This document shows, one piece after another, positions 14,344 through 27,717 of a DNA stretch of 64,000 nucleotides. Under the pieces are notes generated by a model. It searched no databases, had not been told where the DNA came from, and saw only the letters and a list, made by a program, of their open reading frames with translations. Made by a program: the position numbers and the translations under genes. Location: positions 2,850,001-2,914,000 of the forward strand of contig NC_092335.1 of assembly GCF_046630445.1 (NCBI RefSeq). The letters run 5' to 3'. The stretch's first letter is position 1; the number at the start of each line of letters is the position of its first letter. The stretch comes from Rutidosis leptorrhynchoides (taxonomy: Eukaryota; Streptophyta; Magnoliopsida; Asterales; Asteraceae).

Positions 14344-15630
14344 TCATTTGGTCTTCTCGTTCCCAAGTAAATTCAGGTCCTCTACGAGCATTCCATCGAA
14401 CTTTAACGATTGGTATCTTACTTTGTTTGAGTCGTTTGACCTCACGATCCATAATTTCGACGGTTCTTCGACGAAATTTAGTTTCTCGCCAATCTTAATT
14501 TCGTCTAAAGGGATAATGAGATCTTCGGTAGCTAGGCATTTCTTCAGGTTCGAAACATGAAAGGTGTTGTGAATATTTTCTAATTGTGGAGGTAGTTCAA
14601 GTCGATAGGCCACCGACCCAATGCGTTTTTCAAACTTGAATGGCCCAATGTATCTTGGGCTCAATTTCCCCCGTTTTCCAAAACGAATAACACCTTTCCA
14701 AGGTGATACCTTAAGCATAACCATATCACCTTCCTCAAACTCTAAAGGTTTTCTTCTAACATCTGCATAGCTCTTTTGTCGACTCCGGGCTGTTTTCAAT
14801 CGTTGCTGAATCTGAATGATTTTATCGGTGATTTCTTGGATAATTTCCGGACCTGTAATCTGTTTATCCCCCACATCCCTCCAACAAATCGGAGACCTGC
14901 ACTTCCTACCATAAAGTGCCTCGAATGGTGCCGCCTCAATGCTAGAATGATAGCTGTTGTTGTAGGAAAACTCAGCTAACAGTAGATGTCGATCCCAACT
15001 GCTTCCAAAATCAATAACGCATGCTCGTAGCATGTCTTCGAGTGTCTGAATCGTCCTTTCACTCTGCCCATCAGTTTGTGGATGATAGGCAGTACTTAAA
15101 TCTAGACGAGTTCCCAACGCTTCGTGTAATGCCTGCCAAAATCTGGAAGTAAATCTGCTATCACGATCAGAGATAATAGAGATTGGTATACCATGTCTAG
15201 AAACAACTTCTTTCAGGTATAATCGTGCTAATTTCTCTATACCATCCTCTTCTTTTATTGGCAGAAAGTGTGCTGACTTAGTAAGACGATCGACTATTAC
15301 CCAAATCATATCATAACCACCTGCGGTTCTCGGTAACTTAGCAATGAAATCCATGGTAATGTTTTCCCATTTCCATTCTGGGATTTCAGGTTGTTGGAGT
15401 AGGCCCGATGGTTTCTGATGTTCAGCTTTGACTTTAGAACAAGTCAAACATGCTCCTACATATGTGGTTATATCGGCCTTCATTCCTGGCCACCAAAAGT
15501 TTCTCTTGAGGTCTTGGTACATTTTTCCCGCTCCGGGATGTATTGAATATCTGGTTTTATGTGCTTCATCTAGTACCACTTTCCACAAATCCCCATTCTT
15601 TGGTACCCAAATTCTTTCAACTAAATACAT
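14344..15630 (-). CDS. E2 integrase with chromodomain-like tail (fossil part)
   Basis: A 428-codon frame with the zinc-binding HHCC region ([10 protein letters not shown], then [12 protein letters not shown]), the catalytic core with D, D and E residues ([33 protein letters not shown]), the GPF-type module ([11 protein letters not shown]) and the beginning of a chromodomain-like end. It would insert element cDNA into host DNA. It is part of the broken element E2. Confidence 0.85.
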   Translation of the reverse strand: MYLVERIWVPKNGDLWKVVLDEAHKTRYSIHPGAGKMYQDLKRNFWWPGMKADITTYVGACLTCSKVKAEHQKPSGLLQQPEIPEWKWENITMDFIAKLPRTAGGYDMIWVIVDRLTKSAHFLPIKEEDGIEKLARLYLKEVVSRHGIPISIISDRDSRFTSRFWQALHEALGTRLDLSTAYHPQTDGQSERTIQTLEDMLRACVIDFGSSWDRHLLLAEFSYNNSYHSSIEAAPFEALYGRKCRSPICWRDVGDKQITGPEIIQEITDKIIQIQQRLKTARSRQKSYADVRRKPLEFEEGDMVMLKVSPWKGVIRFGKRGKLSPRYIGPFKFEKRIGSVAYRLELPPQLENIHNTFHVSNLKKCLATEDLIIPLDEIKIGEKLNFVEEPSKLWIVRSNDSNKVRYQSLKFDGMLVEDLNLLGNEKTK

Positions 15631-15795
15631 GGTTCTGTCTTCCCGAATATTAAGTTATTTTTCTAATCCTTTGGGTATTTCCCTTCCAAAAATTCCTTCC
15701 TTCAAAACCTCCTGTTGTGCCTCTTTTATTCGAGTAGTAAGATTAGTATGAATAATCATGTTCATAGCTTTTACTCGAATAGGTTCTCTTTCCTT

Positions 15796-17530
15796 TCAAC
15801 TCAAGGCATCGGCTACCACATTCGCTTTCCCCGGATGGTAACGGATTTCACAATCATAATCATTTAACAGCTCAACCCACCTACGCTGCCTCATATTTAG
15901 TTGCTTTTGATTTAAAATATGTTGGAGACTTTTGTGGTCGGTGTATACAATAAACTTGACCCCATATAGATAATGTCTCCACATCTTTAATGCAAAAACA
16001 ACGGCGCCCAATTCCAGATCATGTGTGGTGTAGTTTTGTTCATGAATTTTGAGTTGTCGAGAAGCATATGCAATCACCTTCTTCCGTTACCCATTCTTGA
16101 TGCGTCGCAGTAGATAACAAAATCTTCCGTTCCATCAGGTAACGATAAAATAGGTGCCGTAGTCAACTTCTTTTTCAACAATTGGAAGGCACCCTCTTGT
16201 TCGAAAGTCCATTCATACTTTTTTCCCTTGTGTGTCAAGGCAATTAAATGTTTGGCTACTCGGGAGAAATCTTGAATAAATCTCCTATAATAACCGGCTA
16301 AACCCAAAAATTGACGTATTTGCGTTGTAGTTTTTGGGGTTTCCCAATTTTTGATGGCTTCGATCTTGGCGGGATCAACTTTGATTCCATTACTACTGAC
16401 TACGTGGCCAAGAAATTGTACTTCATTTAACCAAAAAGCGCACTTAGAGAATTTTGCATAAAGTTGTTCTTTTCTTAACAACTCTAATACAAGTCTCAAG
16501 TGTTGTTCGTGTTCTTGGTTATTCTTCGAATAGATAAGAATGTCATCAATAAAGACAATAACAAACTTATCTAAATATGGACTATATACTCGGTGCATGA
16601 TATCCATGAAAACTGCGGGTGCATTGGTTAGACCGAATGGCATAACCATGAATTCGTAATGGCTATAACGAGTTCTGAAGGCTGTTTTTGGTATATCGGC
16701 TTCTTTTACCCTCAGTTGATGATAACCCGACCTTAAGTCATTTTGGAGTATACGCTCGAACCTTGGAGTTGATCAAATAGGTCATCGATTCGGGGTAAAG
16801 GGTATCGGTTTTTGATGGTTACTTTGTTCAGCTTACGGTAATCGATACACATGCGAAAAGACCCATCTTTCTTTTTAACGAATAAAATTGGAGCTCCCCA
16901 TGGTGACGTACTTGGTCGGATAAAACCACGTTCTAATAATTCTTGTAGCTGACTTTGTAATTCTTTCATTTCGGTGGGCGCAAGTCTATATAGAGCACGA
17001 GCTATTGGTGCGGCTCCTGGTACCAGATCCATTTGAAATTCAACGGATCGGTGTGGAGGTAGTCCCGGTAATTCGTCCGGAAACACCTCAGGAAATTCTC
17101 TTGCAACGGGAACGTCATCGATTTTCTTTTCTTCTTTTTCAACCTTCTCGACGTGTGCTAGTATGGCATAGCAACATTTTCTTATTAGTTTGCGCGCCTT
17201 CAAACTACTAATAAGATTTAATTTGGCATTACCCTTTTCTCCGTACACCATTAAGGGTAACCCGTTTTCTCTCGGAATGCGAATCGCCTTCTCATGACAA
17301 ACAACTTCGGCTTTCACCTTGGACATCCAGTCCATTCCAATAATTACGTCGAAGCTTCCCAATTCCACCGGTATTAAATCAATTGCAAACGTTTCGCTAA
17401 CTAAACTAATTTTTCGATTTCGGCAAATTTTATCAACCTTAATTAGTTTACCGTTTGCTACTTCAACTATACACTTTTTATCCAAAGGCGTTAACGGGCA
17501 ATTTAATTTGGCACAAAATTCTCTACTCAT
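15796..17530 (-). CDS. E2 protease/reverse transcriptase/RNase H region (fossil part)
   Basis: In sense order: the distal part of an aspartic protease region ([11 protein letters not shown]), the RT palm ([39 protein letters not shown]) and RNase H ([35 protein letters not shown]). This is Ty3/Gypsy order, close to E3 in sequence. The region is broken and is reported only as a fossil. Confidence 0.85.
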
Positions 17531-18054
17531 ATAACTTCTATCGGCACCCGAATCAAATAAAACATAAGCAGGTGTATTGTTGATAAGAAACGTACCCGTA
17601 ACAAGCTCCGGGTCTTCCTGTGCTTTCTCCCCAATAATGTTGAAGGCTCTCCCACGGCCTTGCCTATTTCCATTCCTGCACTGGTTTATGATATGGCCCG
17701 ATTTTCCACATCCATAGCAAACAACGCCGTTATTATTTGTTCCGGCATTATTTACTCCTTTGTTTCTATTTGGTCCGTAGACTTCACACTTTGCAGAAAT
17801 ATGGCCATTCCTATTACACTTGGTACATAATTCTCTACAAAACCATTCCGGATGAAACGTATCACACCTGGGGCATATAGTCCTTTGCTTTTTATTGTCG
17901 TTGTTGTTGTTGTTAGGGTTATTATTGTTGAGACGTTTGTTGTTGTTATTGTTGTGATTAAGATTGTTGTTGTTGTTATTATTATTGGGATGGTTGTTGC
18001 GGTTATTGTTGCGGTTGTTGTTGCGATTATTGTTGTTGTTGGGGTGGTTGCGAT

Positions 18055-20418
18055 TGTAACATCCCGCCTTTTTCCGGTTACTTTCCGTTTAACTATTTTA
18101 AAGTCCGTTATATATTTATAACATCTTTCGTTAATACGCGTTTTAAATTATCTCGATTAGGTAATTCACGCACCCGATTCAAACTTGAGGGACTAAAATT
18201 GACACGGGGCAAACTAGTTGACTAGGTCACCTAGTCCACCCCAATCACCACCATTCAACCATCTCCATCTCTCTCTCTTTCTCTCTAGCAAGAACACACA
18301 CCCATTTACCAAATTCATTCAATCATCATCTAAATTCGATCTAGGAGGCTTACAACAAAATAAATTACATATTCGTGATCCTCTCTTCATCCTCTTCATT
18401 TTGGTACCAACTTCATCTCGTTTGGGTAACATTTCTAAAACTCTAGATTTCTCTAAATTCGTGTTTTTGACTTGAAATGGTGTTCGTTAGTGTCTATGGC
18501 TCATTGTGATGTCGTGTATGTAATTTGTAGGCTCGATCTTGTTATTTGGTGTAACTAGCATGAACACTTGAAATGGGTTAGTTTAACCTTTGATTTTGAA
18601 TGATAAAATGTGTTTAGATGTTAATGGTTGTGTGTTCAAAGTGTTAGTTACTTCATTAACTTCGTTTTGGTGTGTTGATTGACATGAAAACCTTACATTA
18701 ACATGATTATTGGTTTTGAGATTTTGGTTAGGGTTTGATAAGCTTTATATGAACTTTTGATGTATCAAATGCTATGAAATATTGTTGATAAGTGTTTTGT
18801 TGCAACGTGTGTTTGATTACCTTCGAAACGGCATATCATACATGTAAATTGGTTACCCGAATCATGAAATGCGTTTTTAGAACTTGAACCTTTGATTATG
18901 AACGTTTGATGCTGTTTTGGGTTGTTGTAGGTGTTAAATTACTTGTTGAAATGTGTTTAGTTGTCTTCCTCGTCAAATTACCATCCCAAGGGTATAAAGT
19001 ACTTGACTTGATTGTTTGCGGATCATAAATTGTGTTTATTTGGTTTTTGGTTCGTGTACTTAGAAGCTTACTGCATCAGACTGGAATACCAACCTGGACG
19101 CCGTCCAGATCCTTGGACGCCGTCCCATATTTCGAAGCTGGACGCCGTCCAGATATTTGGACGCCGTCACAGCCTTCAAAGCTGGACGCCGTCCAGAAAA
19201 TCTGGACGCCGTCCAGATACACTGGCAGGCCTCTGTCTTCGTTGGTCGTTTTACGAAAAATGTTTGCTATGCTATGGACCTCCGATTCACATGTAACTTG
19301 TTCTAACATGCTCATATATGATTAAAAACCTCAGAAAAATAGTTCGGGACCCGACCCGAACGTGTTGACTTTTTCGTTGACTTTGACCCGACCAAGTTGA
19401 CTTTTAATCAAACTTAACCAAATGTTTGTGCAATCGTTCTAACATGCTTTTATACTTGTACCTTGCATGAAACATGACAATTTGATTCACATGCTATTAT
19501 GATCGAGTCTTAACGAGCCATAGGACTAATTGAACATCTTTGACCAATCGTGACTATCGTTATTGATACAACCTATTTGTTTAGGTCAAGACTAGCATTG
19601 TTCTTTGCACACGTTTACTTGTTGAAGTACTTTACTACTCGTGCACTCAAGGTGAGATCATAGTCCCACTTTTACTCTTTTTGAACTTACATTTGGGATG
19701 AGAAAACATAAACATTTCTTTTACTAAGTGAACACAAGTACAGGAAAACAAACATTCTACATACGAGTTTAGAACAAAATCCTCAATTCGATTATCATTA
19801 GTTACACTTGCCGGGTGTAAGCGAGAACTTATGTTGTATGGATCCATATGGGTTTGACAAACCCTCATTCAAACGGTTCGCTACCGTTTACGAATGAAAT
19901 ATATTTTCGAGAAACAATGTATGTTCTAGCACTAAGTGATGGGGTTCAATGGAAGGAATGTTAAGCATTGATAATTGGGTGCTCGTGAAACAAACTTTTG
20001 GAATGTATTACTATTATCTCATTGTTGCAAATCTTGTGGTTCACTTGTACTTACTTACTCAAACCTATGATTTCACCAACGTTTTCGTTGACAGATTTCT
20101 ATGTTTTTCTCAGGTCCTTGAACGATACATGATACATGCTTCCGCTCTTTATTTTGATACTTGCATTGGATGTCGAGTATATATGCATACATGGAGCGTC
20201 TTTTGGCTACTTTTAAATTGTGTCGCATAAGTTTCATTTGTACTTATAACTTTGTAACGCAACTTGTGGTGGAACTATTCTTGTAAACTTTGAACAATCT
20301 TTACATTTGAAATGAATGCGACATATCTTTTGGTCAAACGTTGTTTTAAAGACTTATGACCACGTAACGGGACCTAAGTAGACGGCGCCGTCAATGACGA
20401 TTTTGTCGGGTCGCTACA
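18055..20418 (+). repeat. E3 5' LTR
   Basis: A 2364-bp LTR, TGTAACATCCCGCC...GGGTCGCTACA. At 19094-19216 it holds six copies of a near-palindrome of type CTGGACGCCGTCCAG. Confidence 0.95.
19094..19216. repeat. GGACGCCGTCC near-palindrome array in E3 LTR
   Basis: Six copies of the 11-bp near-palindrome, four inside CTGGACGCCGTCCAG and two with altered right arms. It is repeated in the 3' LTR at 26388-26510. Confidence 0.85.
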
Positions 20419-20837
20419 GATGGTATCAGAGCGTTGGTTGTAGGGATTTAGAGTTCATTGGTGTCAACCTCGAGTCATAGGGTACATTGGTGAGTCTAGA
20501 CTACAACCGGCATATAGACTTGAAGTAGGAATTACTTGACTACTTGTGCATTTATACTCGAACACTTCTACTCATATCTACTCTTAGTTCATCTTAATCT
20601 CACGTTGTTTAATTTGATTGACACGCCACCTTGACTATATGAAATGATGTCGAATGCATATATGAATCAGGGTAATATAATTTCCGGGATTATATTACGG
20701 TGACTCATATGAACGTTCCGACATTATGACATAAAGAATTTAAGGCGAGTCGAAAACTTCTCTTTATCTTTATTCTATATCAAGGTTAGTATTATTGAGA
20801 ATACTAATCAATGATATTCTTGTGTCTTGAAGGAACA

Positions 20838-21900
20838 ATGGCTCCTCGTCGTGTACGCCGCAATGAAACTCCCGAACAAGCTCTCGAACGGATGATAGCC
20901 ACCGCCGTAGATGCGGCCATGGCCGGTCACTCATCCAAAAACAATAATAATAACAACCACAATAACAACAACCACAACAACAACAACAATGGAGCCGGTA
21001 ACTCAAACGAAGGGTGCTCCTACAAATCCTTCATGGGGTGCAAACCTCACACTTTTGATGGAACCGGGGGACCGGTCGTGCTCACCCGATGGTTTGAGCA
21101 AACGGAAGCCGTCTTTAGCATAAGCGGTTGTCGGGACCAAGACAAGGTCAAATACTCCACTCACACCTTCGCCGGTGTCGCTCTTACATGGTGGAATACT
21201 TATGTACAATCGGTGGGTACCGATGAAGCTCACGCCCTCTCTTGGGCCGACTTGAGGGAAAAGATGATTGTCGAATATTTCCCTCGTGAAGAAACCCGAA
21301 GGCTCGAACAAGAGCTAAGAACTTTAAAGGCGATCGGAAATGACCTCAAGGCTTATAATCAACGATTTTCCGAACTAGCCTTGATGTGCCCAAATCTTGT
21401 GAACCCCGAAGCTTTAAGGGTTGAACTTTACATGGATGGTCTTCCAAAGAGTATCAAACACGGAGTAATGTCATCCAAACCCACTAATCATCAAGAAGCT
21501 TTGAACATGGCCCGCAAATTGATAGAAACGGTTGACGAAATCGTAGTTCCGGCACCTAAGGCCGAGGATAAATCGGGCGGCAGCAAAAGAAAGTGGGAAC
21601 CCTCCCAATCAAGCAACAACAACTTTGCTAAGAAGCCTTACACCTCCGACGGCAAGAAGGGTTATGCCGGGAACCTACCCCTTTGCAACAAATGCAACAA
21701 ACATCACTTTGGTGAATGTGGCAAGTTAATTTGCCACCGGTGCCAAGGAATTGGTCATAAGGCCAACGATTGTAAAAGTGCCACTCCCGTCGCTCGAAAG
21801 TGACCCAATGCACCAAAGATGGGCACTTGTTACGAATGTGGCCAAACGGGTCATTATAGAAATGCATTCCCAAAGAAGAAAGATAACCCCAACACGCGCG
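20838..21900 (+). CDS. E3 gag (fossil part)
   Basis: Starts at ATG 20838 ([14 protein letters not shown]). An Asn-rich linker is followed by the retrotransposon gag fold ([16 protein letters not shown], then [12 protein letters not shown]) and CCHC knuckles ([14 protein letters not shown]; a second near 21.82-21.87 kb). It would form the virus-like particle and bind element RNA. The copy belongs to E3, which is treated as a fossil. Confidence 0.85.
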
Positions 21901-24900
21901 GCCGAGCTTTCAGCATCAACACCGAGGAAGCCCGGGATGACACTGAACTAGTCACGGGTACGTTTCTTCTCAACAACACTTATGTTACTTGTTTATTCGA
22001 TTCGGGTGCCGATAAGAGTTTTGTATCCAAGACCTTGACTCATTCTTTTAATACTCCACCACGTCCACTAGATACCACTTATACCATTGAAGTGGCCAAC
22101 GGAAAACTATTAAGTGCCGACACATATTACCGGGGGTGTACGTTAAACATTTTGGGTAAGGAATTTGAAATTGACTTGATACCCATGGAACTAGGAAGCT
22201 TTGATGTAATAATCGGTATGAATTGGTTAGTCAAAATGAAATCTCACATCCTTTGTGATCTTAACGCAATCCGAATTCCTATCGAGAATGGTGAACCTTT
22301 GATTGTTTATGGCGATAAGAGTTGCACCAGACTCGACCTCGTTTCGTGCCTTAAGGTTAGAAAACTACTCCGTAAGGGTTGTTTTGCGATCCTTGCCCAC
22401 GTTAAGAAAGTCGAGTCCGATGAGAAGCATATCGATGATGTGCCAATTGTTAGTGACTTTTCCGATGTATTTCCCGACGAATTACCGGGTCTTCCGCCTC
22501 ATCGACCGGTAGAATTCCAAATCGATCTTATTCCGGGAGCCGCACCAGTAGCACGTGCACCGTATAGACTTGCTCCATCCGAAATGCAAGAATTGCAAAG
22601 TCAAATTCAAGAACTACTTGACCGTGGTTTTATTCAACCTAGCCATTCACCATGGGGCGCTCCGATTTTGTTTGTTAAAAAGAAAGACGGATCCCTACGA
22701 ATGTGCATTGATTATCGTGAACTAAATAAATTGACGGTTAAGAACCGATATCCTCTTCCTCGCATCGATGACCTCTTTGATCAACTACAAGGGTCTTGTG
22801 TATATTCGAAAATCGATCTCCGCTCGGGTTATCATCAATTAAGGGTTAAGGGGGAAGATGTCTCCAAAACCGCTTTCCGGACTCGTTATGGTAGTTATGA
22901 ATTCCTTGTCATGCCATTTGGTCTCACTAACGCACCGGCGGTGTTCATGGATCTTATGAACCGTGTGTGCAAACCATATCTCGATAAATTCGTTATTGTG
23001 TTCATCGATGACATATTGATCTATTCTAAAAATGAAGAAGAGCACGAACAACATCTCCGACTTGTGCTTGAACTCTTGAGACAAGAACGACTTTATGCCA
23101 TATTCTCCAAGTGTGAATTTTGGTTGAAGGAAGTTTAATTTCTTGGTCATGTTGTAAGTGATCAAGGTATTAAAGTCGATCCCACGAAAATCGAAGCCAT
23201 TAGTAAATGGGAGACTCCTACTACTCCTACTCACATTCGTCAATTCTTGGGTCTCGCCGGGTACTATCGTAGATTCATCGAAAACTTCTCTTTGGTTGCA
23301 CGTCCTCTAACCGCATTAACTCACAAGGGAAAGAAATTCATTTGGGCGACCGAGCATGAATCCGCATTCCAAATATTGAAAACGAAGCTAACCACCGCTC
23401 CTATCTTGTCACTTCCTGAAGGCAATGATGACTTTGTTGTGTATTGCGATGCCTCGAAACATGGTTTTGGGTGTGTATTGATGCAACGAACGAAAGTCAT
23501 TGCTTATGCTTCTCGACAACTCAAAATTCATGAACGAAACTACACAACACATGATCTCGAACTCGGAGCCGTTGTCTTTGCACTTAAAATGTGGAGACAC
23601 TATCTTTATGGAACCAAGAGTACTATCTTCACCGATCACAAAAGCCTTCAACACATCTTCGATCAAAAGCAACTAAACATGAGACAACGAAGGTGGATTG
23701 AAACCTTAAACGATTACGATTGCGAGCTTCGTTACCATCTCGGGAAGGCAAATGTAGTAGCCGATGCCTTAAGTCGAAAAGAAATAACGGTGCCTCTTCG
23801 TGTCCGAGCCTTAAACATCACCATCCACACAAACCTTAATAGCCAAATTCGGGTAGCCCAAGATGAGGCTCTCAAGGATGAAAACCTTTCACACGAGCTC
23901 TTGAACATTCTCGTCTCTCGATTCGAAATTAGGGAGACCGGACTCCGATATTACGCCGGAAGGATTTGGGTGCCTAGTTATGGGGACCTACGAAGCCTTA
24001 TTTTAGATAAAGCCCATAAGTCACGATACTCGATTCACCCCGGTGCCAATAAGATGTACCACGACCTTAAACAACTATATTGGTGGCCGAACATCAAAAG
24101 GGACGTAGCTACTTATGTTTCCAAGTGTTTGACATGTTCCAAAGTCAAAGCCGAACACCAAAGACCGTCCGGACTACTTCAACAACCCGAGATCCCGCAA
24201 TGGAAGTGGGAAAGGATAACGATGGATTTTATCACCAAGCTACCAAAAACGACGGGCGGTTATGATACCATTTGGGTTATTGTTGACCGTCTCACCAAAT
24301 CCGCACACTTCCTTGCCATGAAAGAAATGGACAAAATGGAGAAACTTGCACAATTTTACATTAAGGAGATCGTAGCCCGACACGGTGTACCTTTATCGAT
24401 TATCTCCGACCGAGATGGCCGTTTCGTTTCTAGATTTTGGCGTACTTTACAAGAAGCGTTGGGAACACGTTTAGACGTGAGCACCGCATATCATCCTCAA
24501 ACTGATGGACAAAGCGAACGTACAATTCAAACCTTAGAGGACATGTTACGCGCTTGCGTGGTTGATTTCGGAAAAGCTTGGGACAAGCACTTACCTCTCG
24601 CCGAGTTCTCTTACAACAATAGTTATCACGCGAGTATTAAAGCCGCACCTTTTGAAGCGCTATATGGCCGAAAATGTCGTTCACCTCTTTGTTGGGCCGA
24701 GGTAGGCGACGTGCAAATCATCGGACCCGAACTCATTCACGAAACCACCGAAAAAATCGTTCAAATCCGAGATAGTCTTAGGACGGCCCGAAGTCGTCAA
24801 AAGAGCTATACCGACAAACGAGGCAACGATCTTGAATTTCAAGTCAGTGACCGAGTAATGTTAAAAGTCGCGCCTTGGAAAGGTGTAATCCGTTTTGGAA

Positions 24901-25313
24901 AACGCGGGAAGCTGAATCCAAGGTATATTGGTCCTTTCGAAATCTTGGAGCGTATTGGAACCGTTGCTTATCGTTTAGATCTTCCGCCTCAATTGAACTC
25001 CGTTCATCCTACCTTCCATGTATCTAACTTGAAAAAGTGTCTTGCCGAACCCGATATCGTCATCCCTCTCGAGGAACTTACTATTGATGACACACTTCAT
25101 TTTGTAGAGGAACCGGTAGAAATTGTGGACACCTCCGTCAAGACATTGAAACAAAGCCGAATCCCGATTGTTAAAGTCCGTTGGAACGCCAAAAGGGGAC
25201 CTGAGTTTACTTGGGAAAGACAAGATCAAATGCAAAGGAAGTATCCTCATCTATTCGTGAATTCGGAAACGCAAGATCTCGAGGAAGAAACAACGACTAC
25301 TACGCCTACTTAA
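21900..25313 (+). CDS. E3 pol: protease, RT, RNase H, integrase, chromodomain (fossil part)
   Basis: In order: aspartic protease ([12 protein letters not shown]), RT ([29 protein letters not shown]), RNase H ([23 protein letters not shown]), integrase (HHCC around [30 protein letters not shown]), and a Tekay-type C-terminal chromodomain ([17 protein letters not shown]) believed in this clade to guide integration to chromatin. It ends just before the polypurine tract. Confidence 0.88.
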
Positions 25314-25348
25314 ATTTCGGGACGAAATTTCTTTTAAGGAGTAGGTAA

Positions 25349-27712
25349 TGTAACATCCCGCCTTTTTCCGGTTACTTTCCGTTTAACTATTTTAAAGTCC
25401 GTTATATATTTATAACATCTTTCGTTAATACGCGTTTTAAATTATCTCGATTAGGTAATTCACGCACCCGATTCAAACTTGAGGGACTAAAATTGACACG
25501 GGGCAAACTAGTTGACTAGGTCACCTAGTCCACCCCAATCACCACCATTCAACCATCTCCATCTCTCTCTCTTTCTCTCTAGCAAGAACACACACCCATT
25601 TACCAAATTCATTCAATCATCATCTAAATTCGATCTAGGAGGCTTACAACAAAATAAATTACATATTCGTGATCCTCTCTTCATCCTCTTCATTTTGGTA
25701 CCAACTTCATCTCGTTTGGGTAACATTTCTAAAACTCTAGATTTCTCTAAATTCGTGTTTTTGACTTGAAATGGTGTTAGTTAGTGTCTATGGCTCATTG
25801 TGATGTCGTGTATGTAATTTGTAGGCTCGATCTTGTTATTTGGTGTAACTAGCATGAACACTTGAAATGGGTTAGTTTAACCTTTGATTTTGAATGATAA
25901 AATGTGTTTAGATGTTAATGGTTGTGTGCTCAAAGTGTTAGTTACTTCATTAACTTCGTTTTGGTATGTTGATTGACATGAAAACCTTACATTAACATGA
26001 TTATTGGTTTTGAGATTTTGGTTAGGGTTTGATAAGCTTTATATGAACTTTTGATGTATCAAATGCTATGAAATATTGTTGATAAGTGTTTTGTTGCAAC
26101 GTGTGTTTGATTACCTTCGAAACGGCATATCATACATGTAAATTGGTTACCCGAATCATGAAATGCGTTTTTAGAACTTGAACCTTTGATTATGAACGTT
26201 TGATGCTGTTTTGGGTTGTTGTAGGTGTTAAATTACTTGTTGAAATGTGTTTAGTTGTCTTCCTCGTCAAATTACCATCCCAACGGTATAAAGTACTTGA
26301 CTTGATTGTTTGCGGATCATAAATTGTGTTTATTTGGTTTTTGGTTCGTGTACTTAGAAGCTTACTGCATCAGACTGGAATACCAACCTGGACGCCGTCC
26401 AGATCCTTGGACGCCATCCCATATTTCGAAGCTGGACGCCGTCCAGATATTTGGACGCCGTCCCAGCCTTCAAAGCTGGACGCCGTCCAGAAAATCTGGA
26501 CGCCGTCCAGATACACTGGCAGGCCTCTGTCATCGTTGGTCGTTTTACGAAAAATGTTTGCTATGCTATGGACTTCCGATTCACATGTAACTTGTTCTAA
26601 CATGCTCATATATGATTAAAAACCTCAGAAAAATAGTTCGAGACCCGACCCGAACGTGTTGACTTTTTCGTTGACTTTGACCCGACCAAGTTGACTTTTA
26701 ATCAAACTTAACCAAATGTTTGTGCAATCGTTCTAACATGCTTTTATACTTGTACCTTGCATGAAACATGACAATTTGATTCACATGCTATTATGATCGA
26801 GTCTTAACGAGCCATAGGACTAATTGAACATCTTTGACCAATCGTGACTATCGTTATTGATACAACCTATTTGTTTAGGTCAAGACTAGCATTGTTCTTT
26901 GCACACGTTTACTTGTTGAAGTACTTTACTACTCGTGCACTCAAGGTGAGATCATAGTCCCACTTTTACTCTTTTTGAACTTACATTTGGGATGAGAAAA
27001 CATAAACATTTCTTTTACTAAGTGAACACAAGTACTGGAAAACAAACATTCTACATACGAGTTTAGAACAAAATCCTCAATTCGATTATCATTAGTTACA
27101 CTTGCCGGGTGTAAGCGAGAACTTATGTTATATGGATCCATATGGGTTTGACAAACCCTCATTCAAACGGTTCGCTACCGTTTACGAATGAAATATATTT
27201 TCGAGAAACAGTGTATGTTCTAGCACTAAGTGATGGGGTTCAATGGAAGGAATGTTAAGCATTGATAATTGGGTGCTCGTTAAACAAACTTTTGGAATGT
27301 ATTACTATTATCTCATTGTTGCAAATCTTGTGGTTCACTTGTACTTACTTACTCAAACCTATGATTTCACCAACGTTTTCGTTGACAGATTTCTATGTTT
27401 TTCTCAGGTCCTTGAACGATACATGATACATGCTTCCGCTCTTTATTTTGATACTTGCATTGGATGTCGAGTATATATGCATACATGGAGCGTCTTTTGG
27501 CTACTTTTAAATTGTGTCGCATAAGTTTCATTTGTACTTATAACTTTGTAACGCAACTTGTGGTGGAACTATTCTTGTAAACTTTGAACAATCTTTACAT
27601 TTGAAATGAATGCGACATATCTTTTGGTCAAACGTTGTTTTAAAGACTTATGACCACGTAACGGGACCTAAGTAGACGGCGCCGTCAATGACGATTTTGT
27701 CGGGTCGCTACA
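25349..27712 (+). repeat. E3 3' LTR
   Basis: Same length as the 5' LTR and about 99.4% identical by eye. The palindrome array lies at 26388-26510. Confidence 0.95.
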
Positions 27713-27717
27713 GCGAT

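Larger units (their letters stand above)
18055..27712 (+). mobile_element. E3: Ty3/Gypsy retrotransposon, Tekay/Del-like, young and almost whole
   Basis: Inserted in the gag of E2 with a perfect 5-bp duplication GCGAT (18050-18054 and 27713-27717). Both LTRs are 2364 bp (18055-20418 and 25349-27712) and differ at only about 13 positions by eye, or 0.55%. That suggests an age of about 0.2 million years at 1.3e-8 per site per year, and younger than its host E2. The primer-binding site TGGTATCAGAGC at 20421 matches initiator tRNA-Met. The polypurine region just before 25349 is CGGGACGAAATTTC then AAGGAGTAGG. Parts: gag (20.84-21.9 kb; Asn-rich linker, gag fold, zinc knuckles), protease (DSGADKSF, about 22.0 kb), RT (22.5-23.2 kb), RNase H (23.4-23.8 kb), integrase (23.95-24.8 kb) and chromodomain (about 25.1-25.25 kb). 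It looks complete in structure, with about two breaks in the reading frame. Confidence 0.95.

Noticed and set aside
17852-18121. Poly-valine frame on the plus strand
   Set aside because: Antisense of the Asn-rich linker of E2 gag.
19012-19325. Overlapping frames rich in Trp, Arg and Pro on both strands
   Set aside because: Produced by the GGACGCCGTCC array in the E3 LTR.
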